Positions 25,711 to 39,589 of a stretch of DNA of 64,000 nt are shown piece by piece; within the stretch, counting starts at the first letter, position 1; the number at the start of each line of letters is the position of its first letter. The position numbers and the translations under genes were made by a program. The notes beneath the pieces were generated by a model. It saw only the letters and a list, made by a program, of their open reading frames with translations. It was not told where the DNA came from and made no database searches. The DNA lies in the NCBI GenBank assembly GCA_001577635.1, contig LSBP01000001.1:331675-395674 (forward strand). Direction: 5' to 3'. The stretch comes from Halomonadaceae bacterium T82-2 (GTDB taxonomy: Bacteria; Pseudomonadota; Gammaproteobacteria; Pseudomonadales; Halomonadaceae).

Positions 25711-26277
25711 TCAGAACGGGATCTCGTCGTCGAAGTCGTCGAAACCGCCGGGCTGGGGCGCCCCGTAGTTGCCACCGCCCTGCTGCTGACCGCCCTGGGC
25801 CGGGGCCTGCTGGGGCGGGCGCTGCTGCGGGGCATTGTTGCCATAGCCGCCCTGGGGCGCACCGCCGGGCTGGCCATAGCCACCGCCCTGCTGACCGCCG
25901 AAGTTGCCCGGCTGCTGTTGCGGAGCGAAATCGCCGCCACCGCGCGAGTCGAGCATCTGCATATCGTTGCAGACGATCTCGGTGGAGTAGCGATCCTGGC
26001 CGTTCTGGTCCTGCCACTTGCGCGTCTGCAGCCGCCCTTCGATATACACCTTGCCGCCCTTCTTCAGGTACTGCTGGGCGATCTCGGCGAGCTTGTTGAA
26101 CAGCACCACGCGGTGCCACTCGGTCCGCTCCTGGCGCTGACCGCTCTGGCGATCCATCCAGGTGTCGGTCGTCGCCACGTTGAGGTTGGCCACCGCCGTT
26201 CCCGACGGCGTAAAGCGCACTTCAGGGTCCTGACCCAGATTGCCGATCAGGATGACCTTGTTCACACCACGGGCCAT
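25711..26277 (-). CDS. ssb: Single-stranded DNA-binding protein
   Basis: A 188-residue SSB. The N-terminal OB fold (1-110) begins [20 protein letters not shown] and contains [20 protein letters not shown] (in parts). A Gly/Gln/Pro-rich linker with [20 protein letters not shown] repeats follows, then the acidic tip DFDDEIPF that recruits repair and replication partners. It lies 28 bp downstream of the YajR-like gene on the same strand; GC-rich inverted repeat CGGGCGC/GCGCCCG (26299..26316) spans the transporter stop. Confidence 0.98.
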   Translation of the reverse strand: MARGVNKVILIGNLGQDPEVRFTPSGTAVANLNVATTDTWMDRQSGQRQERTEWHRVVLFNKLAEIAQQYLKKGGKVYIEGRLQTRKWQDQNGQDRYSTEIVCNDMQMLDSRGGGDFAPQQQPGNFGGQQGGGYGQPGGAPQGGYGNNAPQQRPPQQAPAQGGQQQGGGNYGAPQPGGFDDFDDEIPF

Positions 26278-26305
26278 GTTTGACTCCTTGCTGTTGGCCG
26301 GGCGC

Positions 26306-27685
26306 TCAGGCGCCCGATGTATCGTGTCGGGTACCGGCCACGCGGGCCAGTGCGTCGGTATCCAGGCGCTGCCGGTCGACCTTGAGATAGGCGACCCGCT
26401 CGTCGGGCACCACCATCACGTCCTCGACGCCGGCCACCTCGGCGAACCGGGACATCAGGGTATCCAGCGTATCGGGATGGTCGTCGATCGCCACTACCTC
26501 GCTGGACAGATGCCGCGGCGCGGGCATCTTCCAGATTACCGCCAGCCACACGGCCCCCAGCAGGGCGGCGCCGAGGAATACCGCATCATAGCCGAAATGC
26601 GACGACAGGGCGCCGCCCAGCACGCCGCCCAGGAAGGCGCCGAGGAACTGGCTGGTCGAATAAACGCCCATGGCGGTGCCCTTGGCGCCGGCCGGGGCCA
26701 GCTTGCTGATCATCGACGGCAGGGTGGCCTCGAGCAGATTGAAGACCACGAAGAACGCCCACAGCAGGCCCAGCAGCGTCCAGCGCTGGTGGCCGAGTTC
26801 GCCCAGCGCCAGCAGGATCAGGGTCATGCCGGCCACCGCGCCGACGAAGGTGGCCTTCATCCGCCGCTTCTTCTCGGCGATGATCACCAGCGGCACCATG
26901 CAGACGAAGGCCAGGCCCATAACGCCCAGGTAGAACCAGCCCTGATGCGAGGCCTGGATGCCCACGTCGACCAGCCGGAAGGGCACGGCGACGAAGGCGG
27001 CGGTAAGGATCAGGTGCAGGGAGAAGATCGAGAAGTCCAGCCGCAGCAGGCTGGTGCTGGACAGGGTGCTGCGCAGCTGGTCGCGGTCGAGCCCCACGTC
27101 GCGGTGGCGGACCAGCCGCGGCGCGGCGGGGACGAGCTTCCACAGTACCAGCAGGCTGACCACGGCGAGCACCGCGGTCAGCCAGAACACGCTGGTCAGG
27201 CCGAAATGGGCGGCGACCAGCGGGCCGACGACCATGGCGATGGCGAAGGCCACGCCGATCGACAGGCCGATGGTAGCCATCGCCGCGGTGCGCACTTCCT
27301 CGCGGGTCTGGTCGGCGAGCAGCGCCATGATAGCGCCGGCCACCGCGCCACTACCCTGCAGGCAGCGCCCGAGGATGATCTGATAGATGGTGTCGGCCTC
27401 GGCGGCGAGCACACTGCCCAGCATGAACAGCAACAGGCCGCCGGCGATCACCGCCTTGCGGCCGACACGGTCGGAGAGCAGGCCGAAGGGAATCTGCAGC
27501 ACGGCCTGGGTCAGGCCATAGGCACCGAGCGCCACGCCGACGAGCAGCGGGGTGGCCCCGCTCAGGTCCTTGGCGTAGAGCGCCAGTACCGGCAGCACCA
27601 TGAAGAGTCCGAGCATGCGCGTGGCATAGAGGCCGGCCAGGCCGGTGATGGCACGGCGCTCGGTCGTGAGTAGTCGAGCAGTCAT
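26306..27685 (-). CDS. YajR-like major facilitator transporter
   Basis: A 459-residue, twelve-helix MFS protein with the loop 2-3 signature [16 protein letters not shown] and motif [20 protein letters not shown]. After the last helix a soluble ferredoxin-like domain of about 65 residues follows ([36 protein letters not shown]), as in E. coli YajR (YAM domain). The substrate is unknown. ATG 27685 is chosen from homology to MFS N-termini ([20 protein letters not shown]); its ribosome site is weak. It separates ssb from uvrA, which are divergent neighbours in enterobacteria. Confidence 0.88.
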   Translation of the reverse strand: MTARLLTTERRAITGLAGLYATRMLGLFMVLPVLALYAKDLSGATPLLVGVALGAYGLTQAVLQIPFGLLSDRVGRKAVIAGGLLLFMLGSVLAAEADTIYQIILGRCLQGSGAVAGAIMALLADQTREEVRTAAMATIGLSIGVAFAIAMVVGPLVAAHFGLTSVFWLTAVLAVVSLLVLWKLVPAAPRLVRHRDVGLDRDQLRSTLSSTSLLRLDFSIFSLHLILTAAFVAVPFRLVDVGIQASHQGWFYLGVMGLAFVCMVPLVIIAEKKRRMKATFVGAVAGMTLILLALGELGHQRWTLLGLLWAFFVVFNLLEATLPSMISKLAPAGAKGTAMGVYSTSQFLGAFLGGVLGGALSSHFGYDAVFLGAALLGAVWLAVIWKMPAPRHLSSEVVAIDDHPDTLDTLMSRFAEVAGVEDVMVVPDERVAYLKVDRQRLDTDALARVAGTRHDTSGA

Positions 27686-27963
27686 TGGCAGGTTCGCAGT
27701 CTGGGTGAACGGGATGGGGGAACAGCTTGCGAGCGCGGGGCCGCCTCGTGACGACGGCGACACCCGACCCGACCATTCTACCGGTTCGGGCCAGAGAGGG
27801 GAAAGCGCCGCTCCCGTGACCGGGCAATCGCAGCTGGCTCTGGTAAGGGGTACCGGGGACAGGTCGAAGAGGGGGTCTAAGCCATAACCGGACAACCCAG
27901 GTTGTTAGAGCCCGGGCCGGCCAGCGCGTATACTGGTTCTTTTGCGCTGTGCACGAGGTGGCA

Positions 27964-30834
<2,871 letters not shown>

Positions 30835-30906
30835 TCCGGGCTCATCGCTCGCAGCTCGGCTTCCTGCCTTCAGGCGCGAAGTCGAGCCCTTCCCGCCTTC
30901 CGTTCA

Positions 30907-30938
30907 TAAAAAAAGCCGGCCCCCGAGGGGGCCGGCTT
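30907..30938 (-). terminator. Terminator of the alpha operon (after rplQ)
   Basis: Stem AAGCCGGCCCC (30913..30923) and GGGGCCGGCTT (30928..30938), followed by TTTTTT on the minus strand. Convergent with uvrA, it may also slow plus-strand transcription, though there it has little T tract. Confidence 0.85.
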
Positions 30939-30974
30939 GCGGCGTCGCTGATGGCCGGGAAGCCTGGCGGAGGA

Positions 30975-31361
30975 TCACTCCTCGCCGGCAGCTTCCTCGA
31001 CGGCCGGCCGATCGACCAGCTCGACGTAGGCCATGGGGGCGTTGTCGCCGGCGCGGAAACCGCACTTCAGCACACGGACGTAGCCGCCCGGGCGATTGGC
31101 GTAACGCGGACCCAGCTCGTTGAAGAGCTTGCCGACCGCTTCCTTGGAGCGGGTGCGGCTGAAGGCCAGACGACGGTTGGCGACGCTGTCCTGCTTGGCC
31201 AGGGTGATCAGCGGCTCGATATGACGACGCAGCTCCTTGGCCTTGGGCAGGGTTGTCTTGATCACCTCATGCTCGACCAGCGACACGCTCATGTTCTTGA
31301 ACATGGCCTGGCGGTGCGAGCTGTTGCGGTTCAGATGACGACCACTCTTACGATGACGCAT
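30975..31361 (-). CDS. rplQ: 50S ribosomal protein L17
   Basis: 128 residues, starting [20 protein letters not shown]. An upstream in-frame ATG at 31445 lies inside rpoA and is rejected. It binds 23S rRNA near the exit tunnel. Last gene of the alpha operon, 34 bp after rpoA, with a terminator 37 bp beyond the stop. Confidence 0.98.
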   Translation of the reverse strand: MRHRKSGRHLNRNSSHRQAMFKNMSVSLVEHEVIKTTLPKAKELRRHIEPLITLAKQDSVANRRLAFSRTRSKEAVGKLFNELGPRYANRPGGYVRVLKCGFRAGDNAPMAYVELVDRPAVEEAAGEE

Positions 31362-31395
31362 GGTTTTGTTCCTTAACTGGGACTCGAGTCGACGC

Positions 31396-32394
31396 TCACG
31401 CGGAGGCCTTGTCGTCCTTGAGGCTGGCCGGCGGCCAGTTCTCAAGCCGCATGCCCAAGGAGAGACCGCGCGCTGCCAGGACGTCCTTGATTTCGTTCAG
31501 GGACTTCTTGCCGAGGTTCGGCGTCTTCAGCAGCTCCACCTCGGTGCGCTGGATCAGATCGCCGATGTAGTAGATGTTCTCGGCCTTCAGGCAGTTTGCG
31601 CTGCGTACGGTCAACTCGAGATCGTCTACGGGGCGCAGCAGGATGGGATCGATGTGATCCTCTTCCTCCTCGACTTCCTGTTCCTTGTCGGCTTCCAGGT
31701 CGACGAACGCGCCCAGCTGCTCCTGCAGGATGGTCGCGCTGCGACGGATCGCCTCTTCCGGATCCAGGGTACCGTCGGTTTCCAGGTTGATGACCAGCTT
31801 GTCGAGGTCGGTGCGCTGTTCGACACGCGCGGCCTCGACGGCATAGGAAACGCGACGCACGGGGCTGAAGGTCGCATCCAGCTGCAGGCGACCGATGGCC
31901 CGGGATTCGTCATCCGCGCTGGCACGAGTATCCGCCGGCTCATAGCCACGCCCGCGGGCGATCTTGAGCTGCATCTTCAGCTCGGCGCCCTCGTTGACGT
32001 GAGCGATTACGTGCTCGGGATTGACGATCTCGACATCGTGATCCGTGGCGATGTCACCGGCAGTCACGACGCACGGCCCCTGCTTGTTCAGCGAGAGTAC
32101 GGCCTCGTCACGGCTGTGCATCTTGATCGCCACGTCCTTGAGGTTCAGGAGGATTTCGATGACATCTTCCTGGACCCCTTCGATCGCGCTGTACTCGTGG
32201 TCGACACCGGCGATTTCCGCCTCCACCACGGCGCAGCCGGGCATGGAAGACAGCAGGATGCGACGCAGAGCATTCCCCAGGGTGTGACCGAAGCCGCGCT
32301 CGAACGGCTCGAGCACGATCTTCGCGTGGTGCGCGCTGATCTCTTCGACCTTGATGTCGCGAGGACGGAGAAACTCTGTCACTGAACGCTGCAT
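31396..32394 (-). CDS. rpoA: RNA polymerase alpha subunit
   Basis: 332 residues. N-terminal assembly domain with [23 protein letters not shown] (in parts), an acidic linker ([10 protein letters not shown]), and a C-terminal domain with [19 protein letters not shown] and [10 protein letters not shown] for UP-element and activator contacts. The 90-nt gap from rpsD carries a strong GC hairpin (32440..32465) with no T tract. Confidence 0.99.
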   Translation of the reverse strand: MQRSVTEFLRPRDIKVEEISAHHAKIVLEPFERGFGHTLGNALRRILLSSMPGCAVVEAEIAGVDHEYSAIEGVQEDVIEILLNLKDVAIKMHSRDEAVLSLNKQGPCVVTAGDIATDHDVEIVNPEHVIAHVNEGAELKMQLKIARGRGYEPADTRASADDESRAIGRLQLDATFSPVRRVSYAVEAARVEQRTDLDKLVINLETDGTLDPEEAIRRSATILQEQLGAFVDLEADKEQEVEEEEDHIDPILLRPVDDLELTVRSANCLKAENIYYIGDLIQRTEVELLKTPNLGKKSLNEIKDVLAARGLSLGMRLENWPPASLKDDKASA

Positions 32395-32439
32395 ATGAAC
32401 ACCTTTTCAGGCTGCCAAACGGATACTCGGTACTCTGCA

Positions 32440-32465
32440 CCGGGCCCGCCCGAGGGCGGGCCCGG
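32440..32465 (-). other. Strong T-less hairpin between rpsD and rpoA
   Basis: Perfect inverted repeat CCGGGCCCGCCC / GGGCGGGCCCGG with a two-base centre, about 46 bp before the rpoA start. With no T tract it should act as a pause, attenuator or RNase/exonuclease barrier rather than a full terminator. Confidence 0.6.
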
Positions 32466-32484
32466 CATCACGCGGTGGCGATGC

Positions 32485-33105
32485 TTACTTCGAGTACAGC
32501 TCGACAATCAGGTTTTCGTTGATGTCGGCAGACAGGTCGCCGCGTTCCGGGACAGCCTTGAAAGTGCCTTCCATCTTCTTCGAGTCGACATCGACCCAGC
32601 CGATGTCGCCGCGCTGACCGGCCAGCTGCAGGGCGCTCTGGATGCGCACCTGGTTCCTGGCCTTCTCGCGGACGGAGACGACATCACCGGGGCGAACCTG
32701 ATAGGAAGCCACGTTGACGGTCTTGCCGTTGACGGCGATCGCCTTGTGGCTGACCAGCTGACGCGCCTCGGAGCGCGTCGAGCCGAAGCCCATGCGGTAG
32801 ACGACGTTGTCCAGTCGGGATTCGAGCAACTGCAGCAGCAACTCGCCGGTCGCGCCCTTCAGGCGGGCCGCTTCCTTGTAGTAGTTGCGGAACTGCTTCT
32901 CGAGTACGCCGTACATGCGACGTACTTTCTGCTTCTCGCGAAGCTGCAAGCCGTAGTCGGAAAGACGCTGACGGCGCTGGCCGTGCACACCCGGGATCTG
33001 CTCGGATTTGCACTTCTTCTCGAAGGGAGTGACACCGCTCTTGAGGAAGAGGTCGGTGCCTTCACGACGAGACAGTTTGCACTTCGGTCCAATATAACGA
33101 GCCAT
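32485..33105 (-). CDS. rpsD: 30S ribosomal protein S4
   Basis: 206 residues with [20 protein letters not shown] and the S4 RNA-binding domain ([24 protein letters not shown], in parts). It nucleates 30S assembly and, in E. coli, represses the alpha operon by binding its leader. It follows rpsK by 12 bp. Confidence 0.99.
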   Translation of the reverse strand: MARYIGPKCKLSRREGTDLFLKSGVTPFEKKCKSEQIPGVHGQRRQRLSDYGLQLREKQKVRRMYGVLEKQFRNYYKEAARLKGATGELLLQLLESRLDNVVYRMGFGSTRSEARQLVSHKAIAVNGKTVNVASYQVRPGDVVSVREKARNQVRIQSALQLAGQRGDIGWVDVDSKKMEGTFKAVPERGDLSADINENLIVELYSK

Positions 33106-33117
33106 GAGTCTGTCTCC

Positions 33118-33504
33118 TTAAACGCGGCGTTTCTTCGGCGGACGGCAGCCGTTGTGGGGAACGGGCGTCGCGTCGGTGATGCTCTGCACGCGGAAACCGG
33201 CGGCATTCAGTGCGCGCACGGCGGACTCACGGCCCGGACCGGGGCCTTTGACCAGCACGTCGACGTTCTTTACACCATACTCGGCTGCAGCAGTCGCTGC
33301 ACGTTCGCTTGCCACTTGAGCAGCGAACGGGGTGCTCTTGCGAGAACCACGAAAACCCGAACCACCGGCAGTCGCCCAGGAAAGAGCGTTGCCCTGGCGG
33401 TCTGTGATCGTCACGATCGTGTTGTTAAAAGAGGCATGGATGTGGGCAACCGCATCCACTACCTGCTTTTTCACCTTTTTACGGTTACTACGCGGGTTAG
33501 CCAT
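33118..33504 (-). CDS. rpsK: 30S ribosomal protein S11
   Basis: 128 residues; [19 protein letters not shown] and the C-terminal [16 protein letters not shown] are diagnostic. Platform protein of the 30S, contacting the Shine-Dalgarno helix. It lies 37 bp after rpsM. Confidence 0.99.
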   Translation of the reverse strand: MANPRSNRKKVKKQVVDAVAHIHASFNNTIVTITDRQGNALSWATAGGSGFRGSRKSTPFAAQVASERAATAAAEYGVKNVDVLVKGPGPGRESAVRALNAAGFRVQSITDATPVPHNGCRPPKKRRV

Positions 33505-33541
33505 GTTGATGTTTCCTGTCTAAACGCCAGAACGTACGTGA

Positions 33542-33898
33542 TTATTTGCGAATCGGCTTGCGCGGGCCCTTGCGGGTACGCGCATTGGTCTTGGTGCGCT
33601 GGCCGCGCAGCGGAAGACCACGACGATGGCGCAGACCACGATAGCAACCCAAGTCCATGAGACGCTTGATATTCAGCGTCGTGTCACGGCGAAGGTCGCC
33701 CTCAACGGTGTATTTGCCGACTTCAGTACGCAGGGCATCCACCTGTTCGGCGGACAGCTCCTGAATCTTGGTGGTCGGCGCAATACCGACCGCAGCACAG
33801 ATGTCCTGTGCACGAGTGCGGCCAATCCCGAAGATATAGGTCAGCGAGATCGCCGCATGCTTGTTGTCCGGGATATTGACGCCTGCAATACGGGCCAT
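33542..33898 (-). CDS. rpsM: 30S ribosomal protein S13
   Basis: 118 residues, beginning [15 protein letters not shown], with GIGRTRA and a basic C-terminal tail ([18 protein letters not shown]) that reaches the tRNA sites. First gene of the alpha operon proper; its 123-nt upstream region holds a hairpin with an alternative pairing. Confidence 0.99.
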   Translation of the reverse strand: MARIAGVNIPDNKHAAISLTYIFGIGRTRAQDICAAVGIAPTTKIQELSAEQVDALRTEVGKYTVEGDLRRDTTLNIKRLMDLGCYRGLRHRRGLPLRGQRTKTNARTRKGPRKPIRK

Positions 33899-34021
33899 CA
33901 GCTTTCTCCGAAATTTGAGCGGCTTGCTCGATTGGTCATCTACAAAGGGCGCAACAGCTTACACCTTTGTCCCCCCCGGGACAAGGGCGTAAGCCGGCGC
34001 CCGCATTGAAACAGCGGCAGA
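33899..34021 (-). promoter_or_regulatory. Alpha operon leader with switchable hairpin
   Basis: A hairpin CTTAC...GTAAG spans 33958..33993, with CCTTGTCCC facing GGGACAAAGG. Its 3' arm contains ACAAAGG, which can instead pair with CCTTTGT at 33942..33948 closer to the rpsM start. This resembles in logic the S4-controlled pseudoknot leader of E. coli. Pairing is seen; S4 control is inferred from position. Confidence 0.5.
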
Positions 34022-34135
34022 TCAGCCCTGGCGCTGCTTGTGCCGCGGTTCGGTGCAGATGACGCGAACCGCGCCATTACGCCGAATGATCTTGCAGTTG
34101 CGGCACATTTTCTTGACGGAAGCTCGAACTTTCAT
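34022..34135 (-). CDS. rpmJ: 50S ribosomal protein L36
   Basis: 37 residues, [15 protein letters not shown] to EPRHKQRQG. The zinc ligands Cys11, Cys14, Cys27 and His32 are all present, so this is the zinc-binding (C+) type. It sits in its usual place between secY (31 bp) and the alpha genes. Confidence 0.97.
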   Translation of the reverse strand: MKVRASVKKMCRNCKIIRRNGAVRVICTEPRHKQRQG

Positions 34136-34166
34136 CGTTCTCTCCATTACGCGGCAGGCGCGATGC

Positions 34167-35498
34167 TCAGCGCATCAGGCCGCCGCTTCCGTAGCCTTTC
34201 AGGTTGGACTTCTTCATCACCGACTCGTACTGGTGCGACATCAGATGCGACTGAACCTGCGCCATGAAGTCCATGATGACCACGACCACGATCAGCAACG
34301 AGGTTCCGCCGAAGAAGAACGGAACGTTCCATGCAATGATCAGGAACTGGGGCATCAGGGAAACGGCGGTGATGTAGAGGGCACCGAACAGCGTCAGGCG
34401 CGTCATCACCTTGTCGACGTAGCGAGCGGTCTGCTCGCCGGGACGGATACCCGGCAGGAACGCACCAGACTTCTTGAGGTTGTCGGCAACGTCCTTGGGA
34501 TTGAAGACCAGCGCCGTGTAAAAGAAGCAGAAGAATACCACTGCCGCGGCGAAAAGCAAGATGTACAGCGGCTGCCCCGGCCCCAGGGACTGGGAGATCG
34601 TCTGCAGCCACTCGAAGCCCTTGGCCGACCCCAGCCACTGGCCGATCGAGGCCGGGAACAGCAGGATGCTCGAGGCGAAGATCGCGGGGATGACCCCGGC
34701 CATGTTGACCTTGAGCGGCAGGTAGCTGCTCTGCCCGGCATACATCTTGTTGCCCACCTGACGGCGCGGGTAGTTCACCGTGATGCGGCGCTGACCGCGC
34801 TCGATGAACACCACGAACGCCACGGTGGCGATTGCCAGCACGGAAAGCGCCAGCAGCGGCAGGACATTCCACGCGCCATCGTTGCGCGCCAGTTCAAAGG
34901 ACTGACCGATCGCACCGGGAAGCCCGGCGACGATCCCCGAGAAGATGATCAGCGAAATGCCGTTGCCGATGCCTTTCTCGGTAATCTGCTCGCCCAGCCA
35001 CATCAAAAACACCGCACCGGCCACGAACGAGACGATCGCGGTGAAGTAGAAGCTGAAGTCGCTGGTATAGGTCACGCCCTGTCCGACCAGACCGACTGCC
35101 ATGCCGGTCGCCTGGATCAAGGCCAGTATCACGGTGCCGTAGCGGGTGTACTGGCTGATCTTGCGCCGGCCGGCCTCACCTTCCTTCTTCAGCTGCTCGA
35201 GCTGGGGCGAGACCGCCGTCAGAAGCTGCATGATGATTGACGCGGAGATGTAGGGCATGATCCCCAGCGCCAGGATACTCATGCGAGACAGTGCACCCCC
35301 GGAGAACATGTTGAACATGCCCAGGATGGTGCCCTGATTTTCCCTGAACAAGGCAGCGAGCTGGTCAGGATCGATACCGGGAACGGGAATGTGGGCACCG
35401 ATGCGGTACACCACGATGGCGATGAACACGAAGCGCAGCCGCGCCCACAGTTCACTCAAGCCGCCTCCCGTTGCCGGCATGTTTCCTGACTTAGCCAT
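34167..35498 (-). CDS. secY: Protein translocase subunit SecY
   Basis: 443 residues with ten membrane segments, the central channel of the Sec translocon. Recognisable parts are the N-terminal [21 protein letters not shown] (in parts), plug and lateral-gate helices, and cytoplasmic loop [18 protein letters not shown]. It directly abuts the rplO stop (TAA-ATG). The partner secE lies 26 kb to the right. Confidence 0.99.
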   Translation of the reverse strand: MAKSGNMPATGGGLSELWARLRFVFIAIVVYRIGAHIPVPGIDPDQLAALFRENQGTILGMFNMFSGGALSRMSILALGIMPYISASIIMQLLTAVSPQLEQLKKEGEAGRRKISQYTRYGTVILALIQATGMAVGLVGQGVTYTSDFSFYFTAIVSFVAGAVFLMWLGEQITEKGIGNGISLIIFSGIVAGLPGAIGQSFELARNDGAWNVLPLLALSVLAIATVAFVVFIERGQRRITVNYPRRQVGNKMYAGQSSYLPLKVNMAGVIPAIFASSILLFPASIGQWLGSAKGFEWLQTISQSLGPGQPLYILLFAAAVVFFCFFYTALVFNPKDVADNLKKSGAFLPGIRPGEQTARYVDKVMTRLTLFGALYITAVSLMPQFLIIAWNVPFFFGGTSLLIVVVVIMDFMAQVQSHLMSHQYESVMKKSNLKGYGSGGLMR

Positions 35499-35933
35499 TT
35501 AGTCCTCGACCTTGCCGCCGGCGGCTTCGATCGCGGCACGGGCACCCTTGGTGACCTTGAGACCGCGCACGGTGACCGCCTTGTTCAGTTCGCCGGAAAG
35601 GATGACCTTCGCGAAGCGCGTGGCATCCTTGAGCACGTTGGCCTTCTTCAGCGTCTCCAGGTCGGCGACGTCGCCATCGACCCGTGCCAGCTCGTCCAGG
35701 CGCACCTCTTCGGAAACCAGCGATTTCGCGGAGGTGAAGCCGAACTTCGGCAGACGACGCTGCAGCGGCATCTGGCCGCCCTCGAAACCGGGCTTGACGC
35801 CGCCACCGGTACGAGACTTCTGGCCCTTGTGGCCGCGGCCGCCGGTCTTGCCCAGACCGGAGCCGATGCCACGGCCGACACGCTTCTCGGCGTGCTTGGA
35901 ACCCGGAGCCGGGCTCAGGCTATTGAGTTTCAT
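35499..35933 (-). CDS. rplO: 50S ribosomal protein L15
   Basis: 144 residues: [20 protein letters not shown], glycine-rich [19 protein letters not shown]-terminal [13 protein letters not shown]. Late-assembling 23S binder. Three bases from rpmD and directly abutting secY. Confidence 0.99.
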   Translation of the reverse strand: MKLNSLSPAPGSKHAEKRVGRGIGSGLGKTGGRGHKGQKSRTGGGVKPGFEGGQMPLQRRLPKFGFTSAKSLVSEEVRLDELARVDGDVADLETLKKANVLKDATRFAKVILSGELNKAVTVRGLKVTKGARAAIEAAGGKVED

Positions 35934-35936
35934 GGA

Positions 35937-36119
35937 TTACTCTCCCTCAACACGCACAAGGTAGTTAACCTTGTTGACCATACCGCGTACGGCAGGGGTG
36001 TCTTCCAACTCGACGGTGTGACCGATGCGGCGCAGCCCAAGGCCGCGCATGGTGGCCTTGTGCTTTTCCAGAACGCCGATGGTGCTGCGAACCTGGGTAA
36101 CCTTGATCTTCGCTGCCAT
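35937..36119 (-). CDS. rpmD: 50S ribosomal protein L30
   Basis: 60 residues ([20 protein letters not shown], then [16 protein letters not shown]), the short bacterial form. It lies six bases after rpsE. Confidence 0.98.
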   Translation of the reverse strand: MAAKIKVTQVRSTIGVLEKHKATMRGLGLRRIGHTVELEDTPAVRGMVNKVNYLVRVEGE

Positions 36120-36125
36120 GGTGCC

Positions 36126-36626
36126 TTACCCCGCGATCTCTTCGACGGACAGACCGCGCTTGGCGGCGATGTCTTCCGGCGCTTGCATGGAGGCCAGGCC
36201 GTTGATGGTCGCGCGGACCACGTTCACCGGATTGGTGGAGCCGTAGCACTTGGCCAGAACGTCATGGACACCGGCCAGCTCGAGTACGGAGCGCATGGCG
36301 CCACCGGCGATGATCCCGGTACCTTCGGAAGCCGGCTGCATGAACACCTTGGAGGCGCCGTGACGGGCCTTCACCGGGTACTGCAGCGTGCTGCCACGCA
36401 GGCTGACCTTGACCATGTTGCGGCGGGCCTGGTCCATCGCCTTCTGGATCGCGACCGGCACCTCGCGGGCCTTGCCGCGACCGAAACCGACGCGGCCGTT
36501 GCCGTCACCGACGACGGTCAGTGCGGTGAAACCGAAGATGCGGCCGCCCTTGACCACCTTGGCGACACGGTTGACCTGCACCAGCTTTTCCTGCAGGTCG
36601 CCGCCTTTCTGTTCGATATTCGCCAT
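36126..36626 (-). CDS. rpsE: 30S ribosomal protein S5
   Basis: 166 residues: double-stranded RNA-binding N-domain ([19 protein letters not shown]) and C-domain with [20 protein letters not shown]. It shapes the mRNA entry site; residues around [10 protein letters not shown] are the spectinomycin region and look wild type. Confidence 0.99.
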   Translation of the reverse strand: MANIEQKGGDLQEKLVQVNRVAKVVKGGRIFGFTALTVVGDGNGRVGFGRGKAREVPVAIQKAMDQARRNMVKVSLRGSTLQYPVKARHGASKVFMQPASEGTGIIAGGAMRSVLELAGVHDVLAKCYGSTNPVNVVRATINGLASMQAPEDIAAKRGLSVEEIAG

Positions 36627-36637
36627 CGTAAAACCCT

Positions 36638-36988
36638 TTAGAATTCCAGGCCGCCTTCACGTGCGGCATCGGCCAGGGCCTTGACGCGACCGTGATACTT
36701 GAAACCGGCACGGTCGAAGGCTACCTGGGTGATACCCGCTTCCTTGGCGCGTTCGGCAATCATCGCACCAACCTTGGCGGCGGCGTCAGTGTTGCCGGTA
36801 CCGCCCTCGCGCAGGCTCTTGTCGAGCGTGGAGGCGCTGGCCAGCACGCGGTCGCCTTCCGGCGAGATGATCTGCGCGTAGATGTGGCGCGGCGTACGGT
36901 TGACGCACAGGCGATACACGCCCAGCTCGCGGATCTTGGCGCGAGCGCGGCGGGCACGACGGAGACGAGATTCTTTCTTCGCGTTCAT
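36638..36988 (-). CDS. rplR: 50S ribosomal protein L18
   Basis: 116 residues, [20 protein letters not shown] to [20 protein letters not shown]. It carries 5S rRNA into the central protuberance with L5. Confidence 0.99.
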   Translation of the reverse strand: MNAKKESRLRRARRARAKIRELGVYRLCVNRTPRHIYAQIISPEGDRVLASASTLDKSLREGGTGNTDAAAKVGAMIAERAKEAGITQVAFDRAGFKYHGRVKALADAAREGGLEF

Positions 36989-36997
36989 AACCCTGCC

Positions 36998-37528
36998 TTA
37001 CTTCTTCTTGGCTTCTTTGCGGCGGACCTGTTCGTCGCCGTACCGGATACCCTTGCCCTTGTAGGGTTCGGGCGGACGGAAGGCGCGAATTTCCGCTGCC
37101 ACCTGGCCGAGACGCTGCTTGTCCGCGCTCTTGAGCACGATGGTGGTGTTCTTGGGCGTTTCCGCCGTGACACCCTCGGGCAGCGCGTATTCGACCGGAT
37201 GAGAGAAGCCGAGTGTCAGGTTGAGCGTCTTGCCACTTGCCTGGGCACGATAGCCGACGCCATTGATCTCGAGGGTCCGGGAGAACCCTTCGGACACACC
37301 GGTGACCATGTTCTGGACCAGTGCGCGGGTGGTGCCTGCCATCGCCCAGCTCTTGGCCGACTCGCTCGGCGCAAAGGTCAGCTGGCCTTCTTCCTGGCCG
37401 ATCACCACATCGGGGTGAACGGTCATGGACAGCGTGCCCTGACCGCCCTTGACGGTCAGCTGGTCGCCGTCGAGCTTGAACTCGACGCCGCTCGGCAGTT
37501 TAACCGGATATTTGGCTACGCGGGACAT
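36998..37528 (-). CDS. rplF: 50S ribosomal protein L6
   Basis: 176 residues, two repeated L6 folds; [20 protein letters not shown] at the start and [20 protein letters not shown] at the end. It lies near the sarcin-ricin loop and factor-binding site. Confidence 0.99.
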   Translation of the reverse strand: MSRVAKYPVKLPSGVEFKLDGDQLTVKGGQGTLSMTVHPDVVIGQEEGQLTFAPSESAKSWAMAGTTRALVQNMVTGVSEGFSRTLEINGVGYRAQASGKTLNLTLGFSHPVEYALPEGVTAETPKNTTIVLKSADKQRLGQVAAEIRAFRPPEPYKGKGIRYGDEQVRRKEAKKK

Positions 37529-37537
37529 TCGTCACTC

Positions 37538-37930
37538 CTAGAATACGGTGCAGATGACTTCACCGCCGACACCGGCCTGCCGCGCCGCACGATCGGTCAT
37601 CACGCCCCTGGAGGTGGAAACGATCGCGACGCCCAGGCCATCAGCGACCTTCGGCAGCTCGTCCTTGCCCTTGTAGCTGCGCAGGGACGGCTTGGAGGCG
37701 CGCTGGATGTGTTCGATGACCGGCTTGCCCTCGAAGTACTTGAGGACCACGGACAGTTCCGGCTTGGCGCTTTCGGCCACGGTGTAGTCGGTGATGTAAC
37801 CCTCTTCCTTCAATACGCGGGCCACCTCGACCTTGAGCTTGGAGGACGGCATGGAAACCGCCTCCTTGGTGGCCATCTGCGCATTGCGGATACGGGTGAA
37901 CATATCCGCCAGCGTATCTTGCATGCTCAT
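37538..37930 (-). CDS. rpsH: 30S ribosomal protein S8
   Basis: 130 residues, [20 protein letters not shown] with C-terminal [20 protein letters not shown]. Central-domain 16S binder. In E. coli it represses the spc operon by binding at the rplE start. Confidence 0.99.
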   Translation of the reverse strand: MSMQDTLADMFTRIRNAQMATKEAVSMPSSKLKVEVARVLKEEGYITDYTVAESAKPELSVVLKYFEGKPVIEHIQRASKPSLRSYKGKDELPKVADGLGVAIVSTSRGVMTDRAARQAGVGGEVICTVF

Positions 37931-37961
37931 TACGTTGCGCTCCTGATGATTCTACGTGGCG

Positions 37962-38267
37962 TTACCAGCTGGACTTCTTGAGTCCGGGTACGTCGCCACG
38001 CATGGCGGCTTCACGCAGCTTGTTGCGGCCGAGGCCGAACTTGTTGTAGTAGCCGTGCGGACGGCCAGTGATCCGGCAGCGGTTGCGCTGACGGACCGGA
38101 CTGGAGTCGCGCGGCAACGACTGCAGCTTCAGCTGGGCGTCGAAGCGCTCTTCATCGGAAGCGTTGACGTCATAGATGACGGCCTTGAGCTCGGCACGCT
38201 TGGCGGCGTACTTGTCGGCCAGCTTCGCGCGCTTGAGCTCACGCTCTACCATGCTTTTCTTTGCCAT
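37962..38267 (-). CDS. rpsN: 30S ribosomal protein S14
   Basis: 101 residues, the long form without zinc cysteines ([40 protein letters not shown]). With the zinc-type L36 nearby, this genome mixes zinc-dependent and zinc-free ribosomal proteins. Confidence 0.99.
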   Translation of the reverse strand: MAKKSMVERELKRAKLADKYAAKRAELKAVIYDVNASDEERFDAQLKLQSLPRDSSPVRQRNRCRITGRPHGYYNKFGLGRNKLREAAMRGDVPGLKKSSW

Positions 38268-38277
38268 GATCCCACCC

Positions 38278-38817
38278 TTATTTCTTGAACGGGAAGTTCA
38301 GCGCGCTCAGCAGCGCACGGCCTTCTTCATCGCTGTTGGCAGTGGTGGTGATGGTGACATCGAGACCACGAATCCGGTCGATCTTATCATATTCGATCTC
38401 CGGGAAGATGATCTGCTCACGCACCCCCATGGAGTAGTTGCCACGGCCGTCGAAGGACTTCGGGTTCAGGCCCCGGAAGTCGCGAACGCGCGGAATCGCC
38501 ACGTTCACCAGACGGTCGAGGAAATCCCACATGCGCTCGCGACGCAGAGTGACCTTGATGCCGATCGGCCAGCCCTCACGGACCTTGAAGCCTGCGATGG
38601 ACTTGCGTGCCTTGGTCACCATCGGCTTCTGACCGGAGAGCTTCTCCAGGTCGCCGATGGCGTTGTCGATCAGCTTCTTGTCGCTGGTCGCATCGCCGAT
38701 ACCCATGTTCAGGGTCACTTTGGTGATCCGGGGTACCTGCATCACGTTGGCATAGCTGAACTGCTCCTGCAGTTTAGCCATCACCTCGTTCTGATAACGT
38801 TCTTTCAAGTTCGCCAT
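38278..38817 (-). CDS. rplE: 50S ribosomal protein L5
   Basis: 179 residues: [55 protein letters not shown]. It binds 5S rRNA and contacts S13 across the subunit interface. Confidence 0.99.
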   Translation of the reverse strand: MANLKERYQNEVMAKLQEQFSYANVMQVPRITKVTLNMGIGDATSDKKLIDNAIGDLEKLSGQKPMVTKARKSIAGFKVREGWPIGIKVTLRRERMWDFLDRLVNVAIPRVRDFRGLNPKSFDGRGNYSMGVREQIIFPEIEYDKIDRIRGLDVTITTTANSDEEGRALLSALNFPFKK

Positions 38818-38835
38818 TTTGCTATCCGACTCGCG

Positions 38836-39153
38836 TTAGGCGTCGATCTGCTTTTGCGTCGACTTGTAGATACGTACCTTGGTACCGTCTTCCTGAACCT
38901 GGAAGCCGACGCGATCCGCTTTGCCGGTCTCCGCGTTGAAGATGGCCACGTTGGACGCGTGAATCGGAGCCTCGCGCTCGACGATACCCCCCTGGTTGCC
39001 CAGCATGGGGTTGGGCTTGGTGTGACGCTTGATCATGTTCACACCAGAGACGACGTAACGGCCGTCCTTGAGGACACGCTTGATGGTGCCCCGCTTGCCC
39101 TTGTCCTTGCCGGCGATGACGACCACTTCATCGTCACGTTTGATCTTTTGCAT
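38836..39153 (-). CDS. rplX: 50S ribosomal protein L24
   Basis: 105 residues with a KOW motif ([20 protein letters not shown]). Assembly initiator for the 50S. Fourteen bases after rplN. Confidence 0.99.
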   Translation of the reverse strand: MQKIKRDDEVVVIAGKDKGKRGTIKRVLKDGRYVVSGVNMIKRHTKPNPMLGNQGGIVEREAPIHASNVAIFNAETGKADRVGFQVQEDGTKVRIYKSTQKQIDA

Positions 39154-39167
39154 ATCCGCCTCGCTCC

Positions 39168-39539
39168 TTACAGCACTTCGGGCGCCAAGGAAATGATCTT
39201 CATGAACTTCTCGGTGCGGAGCTCACGAGTGACCGGCCCGAAGATACGGGTGCCGACCGGCTGTTCGTTGGTGTTGTTCAACAGAACCGCCGCATTTCCG
39301 TCGAAGCGGATCAGCGAACCGTCGTTACGACGGACGCCACTGCGGGTGCGAACCACAACCGCCTTCATGACCTGGCCCTTCTTGACCTTGCCACGGGGGA
39401 TGGCTTCCTTCACCGTTACCTTGATGATGTCACCCACGCGGGCGTAGCGGCGATGAGAACCGCCCAACACCTTGATGCACTGCACCCGGCGCGCCCCGCT
39501 GTTGTCGGCGACATCCAGCATTGTCTGAGTCTGAATCAT
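39168..39539 (-). CDS. rplN: 50S ribosomal protein L14
   Basis: 123 residues, [20 protein letters not shown] to [20 protein letters not shown]. Head of the spc genes, 50 bp after rpsQ. No separate promoter is convincing in that gap. Confidence 0.99.
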   Translation of the reverse strand: MIQTQTMLDVADNSGARRVQCIKVLGGSHRRYARVGDIIKVTVKEAIPRGKVKKGQVMKAVVVRTRSGVRRNDGSLIRFDGNAAVLLNNTNEQPVGTRIFGPVTRELRTEKFMKIISLAPEVL

Positions 39540-39589
39540 CGGTTTTCTCCAAACCTAATCTGACTGCACTGGTTTCAGGCGCGAGCCGT

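Noticed and set aside
27892..27907. Hairpin ACAACC-CA-GGTTGT upstream of uvrA as a terminator
   Set aside because: No T tract on either strand and short stem.
27922..27945. Possible LexA box before uvrA
   Set aside because: The palindrome is CCAG-N8-CTGG, the reverse of the CTGT-N8-ACAG consensus.
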